This document shows, piece after piece, positions 53,840 through 61,520 of a stretch of 64,000 bases of DNA. The position numbers and the translations under genes were made by a program. The notes beneath the pieces were generated by a model, which saw only the letters and a program-made list of their open reading frames with translations, was not told the origin of the DNA and did not search any database. The stretch spans positions 124,001 to 188,000 of the forward strand of contig NZ_JASEEQ010000008.1 in assembly GCF_030019515.1 (NCBI RefSeq), in the 5' to 3' direction. The stretch is from Nocardioides sp. GTDB taxonomy: Bacteria; Actinomycetota; Actinomycetes; Propionibacteriales; Nocardioidaceae. Each line of letters opens with the position of its first letter. Within the stretch, counting starts at the first letter, position 1.

Positions 53840-54766
53840 ATGCGCCCGATGCTCGCCACCCACGGCCGGCAGGTCCCGACCGGCGAGGCCTGGGCGCACG
53901 AGGTGAAGTGGGACGGGGTCCGCGCGCTGACCGAGGTGCGCGACGGCGTGCTCCGGATGACCAGCCGCAACGAGAACGCGATCACGATCGCCTGGCCCGA
54001 GCTCGCGACCAGCCCGCTCGGCGACCGCGACCTGCTCGTGGACGGCGAGATCATCGCGCTCAACGAGCGCGGGCTGCCGGACTTCCGCACCCTCCAGGAC
54101 CGGATGCACGTGCGCAAGGCGGCCAGCGCGGCCCGGCTCTCGCGGGCGGTGCCCGCGACCTACATGGTCTTCGACCTGCTCCGGATCGACGGCCGCGACC
54201 TGACCGGCGAGCCGCTCGACGTACGCCGGGAGCTGCTCGCCGGGCTCGGCCTCGACGGCACCTGGCAGGTGCCGGCCGCCTACGACGACGGGGCGATGCT
54301 CTTCGAGGCGACCCTGCAGCAGGGCTTCGAGGGCATCGTCAGCAAGCGCCGCCGCTCCACCTACGTGTTCGGCGAGCGCTCGTCGCACTGGCAGAAGTTC
54401 GCCCACCGGCACCGGGTCTCCTACGTGGTCGGCGGCTGGCGACCCCAGGAGGGCACCGTCGACCGGCTCGCCTCGTTGCTCGTGGGGGAGCCGACCGCCG
54501 ACGGGCTGCTCTACCGTGGCCGGGTGGGCAGCGGGATCGGGCCGAGGCAGGGACGGGCACTGGCCGGGCTGGTCACCGGGCTCGGCCGCGGCGACAGCCC
54601 CTTCGCCGACGAGGTGCCGCGCGTGGACGCGCAGGGCACCCGGTGGCTGGAGCCGGTCCTGGTCGTGGACATCGACACCCACGGTCGCGGGTACCAGCGC
54701 CTGCGCCAGCCCTCGTTCCAGGGGGTTCGCTCCGACCTGACCCCGGAGGACCTGTGCCGACCCTGA
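53840..54766 (+). CDS. ATP-dependent DNA ligase (LigD ligase-type)
   Basis: A 308-residue stand-alone ligase. The adenylated Lys is in motif I HEVKWDGVRAL (about residue 24). Motif III-IV residues lie in TYMVFDLLRIDG and EGIVSKRRRSTY, and the OB-fold occupies about 200-305. In mycobacteria the ligase, polymerase and nuclease are fused as LigD; here ligase and polymerase are separate genes and no nuclease domain is seen. ATG 53840 fits the family start better than ATG 53831. The stop overlaps the next start (TGATG). Confidence 0.9.
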   Translation: MRPMLATHGRQVPTGEAWAHEVKWDGVRALTEVRDGVLRMTSRNENAITIAWPELATSPLGDRDLLVDGEIIALNERGLPDFRTLQDRMHVRKAASAARLSRAVPATYMVFDLLRIDGRDLTGEPLDVRRELLAGLGLDGTWQVPAAYDDGAMLFEATLQQGFEGIVSKRRRSTYVFGERSSHWQKFAHRHRVSYVVGGWRPQEGTVDRLASLLVGEPTADGLLYRGRVGSGIGPRQGRALAGLVTGLGRGDSPFADEVPRVDAQGTRWLEPVLVVDIDTHGRGYQRLRQPSFQGVRSDLTPEDLCRP

Positions 54767-55491
54767 TGACCCGTCCGCGAGCCCGCTCGCTCCTGCTGCC
54801 GCTCCTGGCCACTGCGCTGCTCGTTCCGGCCCCCGCGCTGCTCGCCCCGGCCCCCGCGCAGGCAGCATCCGACCACGTCCGCCTCGACGGCGTCGACGTA
54901 CGCCTGCGCGCCGGCACCACCCAGGTCGTCACGGTCAACCACACCCGCGGCTACCGGGCGCGGGTGACCTGGTGGGTCCGGACCGGCGAGGGCTGGCAGA
55001 AGCGGATGCGGGCCACCGACGGCCGGATCGGGTACGGCGGGCTGGTGGTCGGCCGGCACCGCCGGCAGGGCACCGGCACCACCCCGCTGGGCAGCTACGA
55101 CCTGCCCTCGGCGTTCGGCACCCACCGCGCCCGGCCGGCCTGGGACATCGACTACCGCAGGATCCGGGCCGGCGACTTCTGGGTCCAGGACAACGCCTCC
55201 AACTTCTACAACCGGTACCGGAACATGCGCCAGGGCGGCTTCCGGTGGCGACTGCCGGCCAGCGACCCGGACTCCTCCGAGCGGCTCTCGGACTACCCCG
55301 TCCAGTACGAGTGGTCGATCGTCACCGGCTTCAACGGCCGCCAGGTCCGCCACCGCGGCTCGGGGATCTTCCTGCACGTCAACGGCTCCGGTGCGACCGC
55401 CGGCTGCGTGAGCGCGCCGCGCTGGTTCATCAAGTCGCTGATCAACCGCCTCGACCCGGACCGGAAGCCCGTGATCGCGATCGGCCGCTGA
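54766..55491 (+). CDS. Secreted L,D-transpeptidase (YkuD-type)
   Basis: A 241-residue protein with a signal peptide (LLLPLLATALLVPAPALLAPAPAQA shortened: residues about 6-30). The C-terminal catalytic domain has the YkuD signature FLHVNGSGATAGCVSAP with His and Cys (about residues 203 and 213). It would act on peptidoglycan cross-links outside the membrane. Its place between the NHEJ ligase and polymerase genes, overlapping the ligase stop and 1 base from the polymerase start, is odd. GTG 54754 is a possible earlier start. Confidence 0.82.
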   Translation: MTRPRARSLLLPLLATALLVPAPALLAPAPAQAASDHVRLDGVDVRLRAGTTQVVTVNHTRGYRARVTWWVRTGEGWQKRMRATDGRIGYGGLVVGRHRRQGTGTTPLGSYDLPSAFGTHRARPAWDIDYRRIRAGDFWVQDNASNFYNRYRNMRQGGFRWRLPASDPDSSERLSDYPVQYEWSIVTGFNGRQVRHRGSGIFLHVNGSGATAGCVSAPRWFIKSLINRLDPDRKPVIAIGR

Positions 55492-55492
55492 C

Positions 55493-56422
55493 GTGCCGCA
55501 GCCCGACCGCGAAGAGGTCCGCGTCGAGGTCGACGGCCGGACCCTGACGATCAGCAACCTGCACAAGGTGCTCTACCCCCGCACCGGCACCACCAAGGGG
55601 GAGGTGCTCAACTACTACGCCCAGGTCGCGCCGACGCTGCTGCCGCACCTCGCGGGCCGGTGCGTCACCCGGATCCGCTGGCCGCACGGCGTGCAGGAGG
55701 GCAGCTTCTTCGAGAAGAACGTGCCCGCCGGCACCCCCTCGTGGGTGCGGACCGCGAAGGTGCCCACGACCGGCAGCCGCGCCCGGTCGACCTCCGGCAG
55801 ACCGGGGGTAGACACCCTGGTCTTCCCGATCATCGAGGACCTGGCCACCCTCACCTGGCTGGTCAACCTCGCCGCGCTCGAGCTGCACGTGCACCAGTGG
55901 ACGGTCGACCGCACCGGTCGCCCGCGCGGCGCGGACCGGGTGGTGATCGACCTCGACCCGGGGGAGCCGGCCGGCCTGCACGAGTGCTGCCAGGTCGCGC
56001 TGATGGTGCGCGAGCGGCTGGCCGAGCGCGGCCTGGCGGCCAAGCCGGTCACCAGCGGCAGCAAGGGCCTGCACCTGTACGCCGACCTGCCGGAGCGGCT
56101 GCCCTCGGAGGACTCCTCGGCGCTGGCCAAGGCGGTCGCCGAGGAGCTCCAGGGGGAGCACCCGGCGCTGGTGACCGCCACGATGACCAAGGCCCGGCGC
56201 GCGGGCAAGGTGTTCCTGGACTGGTCGCAGAATGCCGGCTCGAAGACCACCGTGTCGCCGTACTCGCTGCGGGGCCGGGAGCTGCCGACCGTCGCGACGC
56301 CGCTGGCCTGGGCCGAGGTCGAGGCTGGCGCGGAGGACCCGATGGCGCTGCGCCAGCTCCGCCTCGAGGAGGTCCTCGAGCGCCTCGAGGAGCACGGCGA
56401 CCTGTTCGCAGCCCCCCGCTGA
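55493..56422 (+). CDS. LigD-type NHEJ polymerase/primase domain protein
   Basis: A 309-residue archaeo-eukaryotic primase-type polymerase that fills gaps at joined ends. The metal Asp pair is in VVIDLDPGE (about residue 150). Nucleotide-binding TSGSKGLHLYADLP (about 184) and VFLDWSQNAGSKTTVSPYS (about 241) match PolDom. It is encoded separately from the ligase. GTG 55493 follows the transpeptidase stop by one base, so it depends on upstream translation. Confidence 0.92.
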   Translation: MPQPDREEVRVEVDGRTLTISNLHKVLYPRTGTTKGEVLNYYAQVAPTLLPHLAGRCVTRIRWPHGVQEGSFFEKNVPAGTPSWVRTAKVPTTGSRARSTSGRPGVDTLVFPIIEDLATLTWLVNLAALELHVHQWTVDRTGRPRGADRVVIDLDPGEPAGLHECCQVALMVRERLAERGLAAKPVTSGSKGLHLYADLPERLPSEDSSALAKAVAEELQGEHPALVTATMTKARRAGKVFLDWSQNAGSKTTVSPYSLRGRELPTVATPLAWAEVEAGAEDPMALRQLRLEEVLERLEEHGDLFAAPR

Positions 56423-56578
56423 GCAGGCCCGGAAAGGCATCTGCGCAGGTCAGCGGCGGTCTTTCGAGGAAGCCGCTTCTGTTACCGAACGGTGGATCCT
56501 CCGTGGAGATCGTGTTCATCGGGTGTGGACCGGCCCTGCCTACCTTGGCGGTGTAGCACTGGAGCACCAGGGGATGAC

Positions 56579-57100
56579 ATGACCACCACGACCGCTGCCG
56601 CCACGGCCAGGAAGCTCATTCTTCCTGTGGGCAGCGTCGTCGGCGCCGGCTTGCTGGCCATGCTGATGGGGGTCCCCTGGACGAGTGCCGGCGAAGGAGC
56701 CTCCGGGATCCGGTTGCTGGCTGACGACAACCAGGGCGCGACGCTGACCATCAGCAGGATCGAGCCCGGGGAGTCTGTGTCTCGCAGCGTGACCATCCGC
56801 AACTCAGGTGGTACGCCGTCGAGACTCTCCTTCCAGGAGACGGGAGACCCCGCGCCGTTCGCGGACGGGGAGCTGCACCTGGTCATCGACCAGGACGGCC
56901 GAACGCTGTACGACGGCGACTTCGCCGCCATGAGCGACATCGCGCAGGACGTCGGGACCGTCGAGTCCCGTGGGTCCAGCACGTTCACGTTCACGGTGTC
57001 GCTGCCGGACGACGCGCCGTTCGCCAACCAGGGCGAGCCGGCGTCAGCGTCGTACACGTGGGTGAACTCGACCTCTGGATCGTCAGGATCCTTCGGCTGA
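56579..57100 (+). CDS. TasA/camelysin-like secreted protein, putative SipW substrate
   Basis: 173 residues. The N-terminal hydrophobic segment (LILPVGSVVGAGLLAMLMGV, residues 13-32) is followed by a beta-rich domain with the TasA-like pattern ATLTISRIEPGESVSRSVTI. An N-G-G/SGG turn and alternating strands end in ASYTWVNSTSGSSGSFG. TasA proteins form extracellular fibres after cleavage by the dedicated SipW signal peptidase, and a SipW-type peptidase gene lies 225 bases downstream. The assignment is by context and fold pattern, not strong identity. ATG 56579 gives the signal segment. Confidence 0.6.
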   Translation: MTTTTAAATARKLILPVGSVVGAGLLAMLMGVPWTSAGEGASGIRLLADDNQGATLTISRIEPGESVSRSVTIRNSGGTPSRLSFQETGDPAPFADGELHLVIDQDGRTLYDGDFAAMSDIAQDVGTVESRGSSTFTFTVSLPDDAPFANQGEPASASYTWVNSTSGSSGSFG

Positions 57101-57132
57101 GGAGGACCGACCGGAGCTGATCGCCATCGGGA

Positions 57133-57292
57133 ACGACGACGGCCGCCCGCGCACCTGGGGGGCGCGCGGACGGTCGTCGTCAGACCCGGAACCTGGACGA
57201 GTCGTCCGGCGCGCCTGGGGGGAGCGCCGAACGGCTCGGCCGCCCGGAGGAACGTCTGTCCGGCGCTGACGGGGGGAGCGCCGGGCGGACAG
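57133..57292 (+). other. Three tandem hairpins with G6 loops between tasA-like and sipW genes
   Basis: Hairpins at 57133-57180, 57198-57238 and 57256-57292, spaced about 58-65 bases. The loops read CCTGGGGGG, CCTGGGGGGAG and GACGGGGGGAG, and the last two stems share TCCGGCGC/GCGCCG. They occupy most of the gap between the two genes and may attenuate transcription or protect the upstream mRNA end. Confidence 0.6.
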
Positions 57293-57325
57293 CCCTCCCT
57301 GACCGCATCTCGGAGAAATCCGCCC

Positions 57326-57937
57326 ATGGAGATCACGACCTCCCCGCACCGCCCGGCGTCGACGCCGTGGGGGCGCCTGCTCGCGCTCGTGGTCATCCTC
57401 GCGCCCGTCTCGATCCTGGTCCTGCTGCCCATCGGGCTGGGCCTGGACCGCTACGTGATGTCCGGCGACTCGATGGACTCCGGTACGGCGGGCGGCATCT
57501 CGCAGGGCTCGGTCGTCTTCGAGCGCGCGGTCCCGGTGGGTGACCTGCGCGTCGGCGACGTCATCACGTTCCGACCACCGGCCGGCTCCGGCGCCGACGG
57601 CCTGGTGACGCACCGGATCGTGAGCGTCGGACCCGAGGGGATCCGCACCCGGGGCGACGCGGAGCCGGTCCGCGACCCGTGGGTGCTGCACCCGCGGGAG
57701 GCGACGCTGCCCCGGGTCGTCTACACGCTCCCGTGGGTCGGCTACGGCTACCTGGTCATCTTCCACCCGATCTCGCGCCTGCTGATGGTCGGCTCCGCGG
57801 TGCTGCTGGTGCTGCTGATCACCAGTGAGATCCGCGGTCGCCGGGCGGCCTCGATCGCCGCCGGCGAGGATCCCAGCCAGCCGGGCGCGTCGAGCGGCGG
57901 AGGCACCCTCCGCGAGACCGAGGGGAGCGAACGTTGA
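57326..57937 (+). CDS. sipW: SipW-type (ER-type) signal peptidase I
   Basis: A 203-residue membrane protease. It has one N-terminal span (about residues 18-40), then the catalytic Ser in VMSGDSMDSG (Ser49). The general base is His96 in LVTHRIVS in place of the Lys of ordinary bacterial signal peptidases, which defines the SipW/archaeal-eukaryotic class. GDAEPVRDPW is the conserved GDxxxxxD block. A second span lies at about 150-170. It probably cleaves the neighbouring TasA-like protein. It overlaps an in-frame alternative start of the regulator gene. Confidence 0.87.
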   Translation: MEITTSPHRPASTPWGRLLALVVILAPVSILVLLPIGLGLDRYVMSGDSMDSGTAGGISQGSVVFERAVPVGDLRVGDVITFRPPAGSGADGLVTHRIVSVGPEGIRTRGDAEPVRDPWVLHPREATLPRVVYTLPWVGYGYLVIFHPISRLLMVGSAVLLVLLITSEIRGRRAASIAAGEDPSQPGASSGGGTLRETEGSER

Positions 57938-57968
57938 GTACCGTCCTCGGGCCGGGCGCCACGGGCCC

Positions 57969-57974
57969 TATGCT
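57969..57974 (+). promoter_or_regulatory. -10 element TATGCT, leaderless start of regulator gene
   Basis: It ends 7 bases before ATG 57982 and supports an internal promoter for the two-component genes. Confidence 0.45.
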
Positions 57975-57981
57975 CGCTCCC

Positions 57982-58671
57982 ATGGCGCAACGAGTTCTGG
58001 TGGTGGAGGACGAGGAGGACATCGCGTTCCCCCTCGTCCGAACGCTGGAGCGCGAAGGTTATGACGTCTCGTGGGTGGACAGCGGCCAGAAGGCCCTGGA
58101 CGCGATGGCGACCTCACCCGAGGTCGTGATCCTCGACCTCGGGCTCCCGGACATCGACGGCCTCGAGGTGTGCCGCCGAGCGCGGGAGGCGGGCTTCGAG
58201 GGCGCGATCATGATCGTCACGGCCCGGGCCGGCGAGCTGGACCGGGTGGTCGGGCTCGACTACGGGGCCGACGACTACCTGGCCAAGCCGTTCGGCCTGG
58301 CCGAGCTGCAGGCGCGCGTGCGCGCCCTGTTGCGCCGTACCTCCTCCGCCTCGGCGGCCGAGGATGCGAAGTCCGACGGGCTGCGCATCGACGTGGACGC
58401 CCGGCGGGTCTACGCCGGCGAGGAGGAGGTTCCGCTCACCGGCAAGGAGTTCGAGGTCCTGAACATCCTCGCCGCCAACCGGGACAAGGTCGTCTCCCGC
58501 GGCCGGCTGATGGCCGACGTGTGGGACGAGAACTGGTACGGCTCGACGAAGACGCTCGACGTCACCATCGGACGGCTGCGCCAGAAGCTCGAGAGCGTCG
58601 GCGTGACCGACAGGGTGGTAGCCGTTCGAGGTGTGGGGTTCCGCCTCGAGGGCGGCACCGCCGATGCGTGA
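57982..58671 (+). CDS. OmpR-family response regulator
   Basis: A 229-residue regulator. The receiver domain has VVEDEED, phospho-Asp in VILDLGLP (about residue 50), and Lys in YLAKPF. The winged-helix domain (about 130-228) has TGKEFEVLNILAANRDKVVSR shortened here to its core KEFEVLNIL and VTIGRLRQKLE. ATG 57982 is chosen for the -10 spacing; a TTG at 57934 overlapping the sipW stop would add 16 residues. It overlaps the sensor gene by 8 bases. It is likely to control the TasA/SipW module. Confidence 0.9.
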   Translation: MAQRVLVVEDEEDIAFPLVRTLEREGYDVSWVDSGQKALDAMATSPEVVILDLGLPDIDGLEVCRRAREAGFEGAIMIVTARAGELDRVVGLDYGADDYLAKPFGLAELQARVRALLRRTSSASAAEDAKSDGLRIDVDARRVYAGEEEVPLTGKEFEVLNILAANRDKVVSRGRLMADVWDENWYGSTKTLDVTIGRLRQKLESVGVTDRVVAVRGVGFRLEGGTADA

Positions 58672-59878
58672 ACGCCTCACCCTCGCGTTCGTCGTCCTCG
58701 CCATCGTGCTGCTGCTCGGCGCGGGCGTGGTGCGCACGTTCGTGCTGCGCGACCTGATCCAGGAGCAGGAGGCCGGCCACCTGCGCCAGGAGGTCGAGCT
58801 GATCGGTGCGATCGTCGACGATCGGGAGGCGGCCGGTGGGGCGATCGACGAGCGGTTCCTGACGACGCTGGTCAGCACGGACCGCCGCCTCGAGTACGAC
58901 CCGGACCGCGGCCCGACGGTCGTGGTCCGCGGCCCCGACTACGCCGGAACCGACGACCCCCAGGACGACCTCGCCGCGGTCCTCGCGGTCAGTGGAGCCC
59001 GGGTCACGGTGAGCCAGTCGCCGCAGGTGGCCAGTGACATCGTCGGGCGCGACACCGGGTCGATCGCGGCGCTGTTCGTCCTGATCGCGGTGGTCGCCGG
59101 CATCGCCGGCTTCCTGATCGCCTCCGCGCTCTCCTCGCCGTTCCAGCGGCTGGCCGTCGCGGCCGCGGCTCTCGGCCGCGGCCGGTTCGACCTCGAGCTG
59201 CCGCGTACCCGGATCCCCGAGGCGCGGGCGATCTCGAACGCGCTGCGCGCCAGCGCGCACCAGCTCGAGGACCGGGTGCACCGCGAGCGCGACTTCGCCG
59301 AGCACGCCTCGCACGTGCTGCGCACCCCGCTGACCGGGCTGCGGCTCGAGCTGGAGGACCTCACCCTGCGCGACGACGTGCCGGCCGACGTGCAGGAGTC
59401 GGCGGCGCGCAGCCTGGCCGCGGTCGAGGAGGTCGGCGCGGTCGCCGGCGAGCTGGTCGAGCTGACCCGGCGCGGCAGCCTGGTGGCGGGCTCCGAGCTG
59501 CCGCTGGTCGACCTCGCGACCCAGCTGGCGCAGCGGTGGGCCGACCGGCTCGGCGTCCGCAGCCGCTCGCTGACCGCCGCCGCCGAGGGCGACCTGTCGC
59601 TGACCTACACGCCGGGCCCGGTCGAGCACGTCACCGACCTGCTCCTGGCCGACGTCGTACGCCGCGGTACCGGCTCGGTGCGCATCGTCTTCCACGGCGA
59701 GGAGGGAGGCCACCTGCGGATCCGCGTCGAGTGCGAGGGCCACGGCCGGGAGAGCCACCACGGCGCCGAGCCGCTGGACCGGGTCGCGCAGGTCACCTCC
59801 GTGGTCGAGGCGCTGGGCGGGCGGGTGACCGGCTCGCACCCCGCCGACGGCATCGAGGTGCTGCTGCCGCGGCGCTGA
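58664..59878 (+). CDS. Sensor kinase homologue with degenerate ATP-binding domain
   Basis: 404 residues. TM1 is about 8-28, an extracellular loop follows, TM2 is about 130-155, then HAMP. The H-box is EHASHVLRTPLTGL with His at about residue 212. The catalytic domain lacks the usual motifs: where the N-box Asn is expected the sequence is LLLADVVRRG, the G1 box DxGxG is replaced by CEGHGRE, and no GxGLGL G2 box is present. It may therefore work as a phosphatase or be phosphorylated by another kinase. It starts inside the regulator gene. Confidence 0.82.
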   Translation: MRERLTLAFVVLAIVLLLGAGVVRTFVLRDLIQEQEAGHLRQEVELIGAIVDDREAAGGAIDERFLTTLVSTDRRLEYDPDRGPTVVVRGPDYAGTDDPQDDLAAVLAVSGARVTVSQSPQVASDIVGRDTGSIAALFVLIAVVAGIAGFLIASALSSPFQRLAVAAAALGRGRFDLELPRTRIPEARAISNALRASAHQLEDRVHRERDFAEHASHVLRTPLTGLRLELEDLTLRDDVPADVQESAARSLAAVEEVGAVAGELVELTRRGSLVAGSELPLVDLATQLAQRWADRLGVRSRSLTAAAEGDLSLTYTPGPVEHVTDLLLADVVRRGTGSVRIVFHGEEGGHLRIRVECEGHGRESHHGAEPLDRVAQVTSVVEALGGRVTGSHPADGIEVLLPRR

Positions 59879-59892
59879 TCTCCGGTCTGGGT

Positions 59893-59898
59893 GAGAAT
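59893..59898 (+). promoter_or_regulatory. -10 element GAGAAT, leaderless start
   Basis: It ends 7 bases before ATG 59906. Confidence 0.35.
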
Positions 59899-59905
59899 GG
59901 CGGCC

Positions 59906-60703
59906 ATGACGACCCGCCCCGTGGAGACCTGGCTGACCGACATGGACGGCGTGCTCGTGCACGAGGAGGTGCCGATCCCGGGCGCCCAGGAGTTCATCGA
60001 GGCGCTCAAGGCCTCGCAGCGGCGGTTCCTGGTGCTGACCAACAACTCGATCTTCACCCCGCGGGACCTGCGCGCCCGGCTGCTCGGCAGCGGCATCGAC
60101 GTACCCGAGGAGGCGATCTGGACCTCGGCGCTGGCCACCGCGCAGTTCCTCGACGACCAGCGCCCACGCGGCACGGCGTACGTCGTCGGCGAGGCGGGCC
60201 TGACCACGGCGCTGCACGACATCGGCTACGTGATGACCGACCGCGACCCTGACTACGTCGTGCTGGGGGAGACCCGCACGTACTCCTTCGAGGCGATCAC
60301 CCGGGCGATCCGCCTGGTCGACGGCGGCGCGCGGTTCATCGCGACCAACCCCGATGCGAGCGGGCCCAGCCAGCAGGGGATGCTGCCGGCCACCGGGTCC
60401 GTCGCGGCGCTGATCAGCACCGCGACCGGGCGGCAGCCGTACTTCATCGGCAAGCCGAACCCGCTGATGATGCGCAGCGCGCTCAACCGGCTCGAGGCGC
60501 ACTCCGAGACCACGGTGATGGTCGGGGACCGGATGGACACCGACATCATCAGCGGCCTCGAGGCCGGGCTGCGCACGATCCTGGTGACCACCGGCTCGAC
60601 CCGCCTCGAGCAGGTCTCGACCTTCCCCTACCGGCCCACGCGCGTCGTCGACTCGGTCGCCGACCTCCTGGAGCTCGTCGAGGCCGGCCCCGACGCGGGC
60701 TGA
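59906..60703 (+). CDS. NagD-like HAD-superfamily phosphatase
   Basis: A 265-residue HAD IIA phosphatase. Motif I is WLTDMDGVLVH with both nucleophile Asps (residues 10 and 12), motif II is LVLTNNS (about 50), motif III Lys is in FIGKPNPLMM (about 190), and motif IV is MVGDRMDTDI (about 213). Family members hydrolyse sugar or nucleotide phosphates, and some are 4-nitrophenyl phosphatases. ATG 59906 fits family length and the -10 spacing. Confidence 0.9.
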   Translation: MTTRPVETWLTDMDGVLVHEEVPIPGAQEFIEALKASQRRFLVLTNNSIFTPRDLRARLLGSGIDVPEEAIWTSALATAQFLDDQRPRGTAYVVGEAGLTTALHDIGYVMTDRDPDYVVLGETRTYSFEAITRAIRLVDGGARFIATNPDASGPSQQGMLPATGSVAALISTATGRQPYFIGKPNPLMMRSALNRLEAHSETTVMVGDRMDTDIISGLEAGLRTILVTTGSTRLEQVSTFPYRPTRVVDSVADLLELVEAGPDAG

Positions 60704-60722
60704 GGTCGGCCCGGGCCGGAGG

Positions 60723-60842
60723 GTGCCCGCCGCTGCCGCCGCCCGGGCCGGCACGGCGGTGCTGGTGGCCACTCACGGTCGGCGGGTCAGGGAGGTCGCG
60801 GACCGCGTCGTACGCCTCGACGAGGGCCGCGTCGTCGTGTGA
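60723..60842 (+). pseudogene. ABC transporter ATPase C-terminal remnant
   Basis: A 39-codon frame starting at GTG 60723 and ending at TGA 60842. It reads RAGTAVLVATHGRRVREVAD and RVVRLDEGRVVV. This is the end of a LolD/FtsE-type ABC ATPase: the H-loop His in VATH and the final RVVRLDEGRVV strand. Walker A, Walker B and signature are absent upstream, where the HAD gene ends. It looks like the tail of a deleted gene. Confidence 0.65.
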
Positions 60843-60977
60843 CGTTCGTCCAACCCGGCGGCGGATCCACGCGGGCGGTGTGGTGTGCGCCACGGCCCGC
60901 ACCGGCCGCCGAGTCGTGGTCCGGTCGGATCGGTGGCTACCGTCCCCGACCGTTCGCATCACGCACCACCGGTCGTG

Positions 60978-61147
60978 GCTACGCCGAGTCCTGCCCGTCC
61001 GCGACCGGTCATCGACATCCGGGGCAGGAGTGGGGGAACCACCTTCGCGGTCCGAGCCGGACCGCTCGGGGTGAAGCCACCAGCCGGTGGCCGGGCACCT
61101 TCCACGCCCGAACCCGACAGCTCACCTCACAGGCGTGGGAAGGGAAC
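60978..61147 (+). promoter_or_regulatory. c-di-AMP riboswitch (ydaO-yuaA type)
   Basis: It occupies most of the 312-base gene-free gap at 60843-61154. Conserved ydaO-yuaA blocks occur in order: ACGCCGAGTCCTGCC (60981-60995), GGCAGGAGTGGGGGAACCAC (61023-61042), CTCGGGGTGAAGCC (61065-61078), and CCCGAACCCGACAGCTCACC (61107-61126) followed by AGGCGTGGGAAGGGA. These correspond to the GGGGGAACCA, GGGGUGAA and CCGAACCCGxCAGCU signatures of the Rfam family. It ends about 8 bases before the ATG at 61155, so the closing stem (GGGAAGGGAA) overlaps the ribosome-binding site. Confidence 0.88.
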
Positions 61148-61154
61148 CACGCAC

Positions 61155-61388
61155 ATGACGCTCATCCTGCGCGCGATCGCGAGCGCCGCCCTCGTCGTGG
61201 GGCTGCTGACCACGGCGCCCGCCGTCCCCGACGCGCACGGCGCGACCGCGGCACGAGAGACCAAGCACCGGACCGCCCGCAAGGCGACCGTCCGCAAGGA
61301 CGACGAGCGCGGCCGGCACGACCCGTTCGACACCCTGGCCGAGGACCGGGTCGACGACGAGGAAGCCGCTCCCGGCGTCCTCGACTGA
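61155..61388 (+). CDS. Small secreted protein under c-di-AMP riboswitch
   Basis: A 77-residue protein of unknown function. The signal peptide (LRAIASAALVVGLLTTAPAV, residues 5-24) probably ends at AHGATA. The mature part is about 45 residues and highly charged: basic first (ETKHRTARKATVRK), acidic later (LAEDRVDDEEAA). No domain is recognised. ATG 61155 lies 8 bases after the riboswitch, whose AAGGGAA is the only ribosome site, so translation should depend on riboswitch folding. Riboswitches of this class in actinobacteria usually precede cell-wall hydrolase or Rpf genes. Confidence 0.72.
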   Translation: MTLILRAIASAALVVGLLTTAPAVPDAHGATAARETKHRTARKATVRKDDERGRHDPFDTLAEDRVDDEEAAPGVLD

Positions 61389-61404
61389 GCCCCAGCACGG
61401 GGCT
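61386..61404 (+). terminator. Hairpin after small secreted protein gene
   Basis: GAGCCCC, AGCAC loop, GGGGCTC: a perfect 7-bp stem at the stop codon. A second GGGACCGCGTCCC dyad follows, and GTCCCGGGAC after that. No T-tract. Confidence 0.55.
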
Positions 61405-61520
61405 CGGGACCGCGTCCCGGGACTCCGTTCCCGCGGGGGGCTGGGACGGGCCCGCAACCGCCCGCGGACGCGGGACCAACGACCCGGGGCAGCGCACGTC
61501 GCCGCTGCCAGCATGAAGTC

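Noticed and set aside
60885..61154. Upstream ATG extending the small secreted protein by 90 residues
   Set aside because: The extension is encoded by the riboswitch and would destroy the signal peptide; ATG 61155 is correct.
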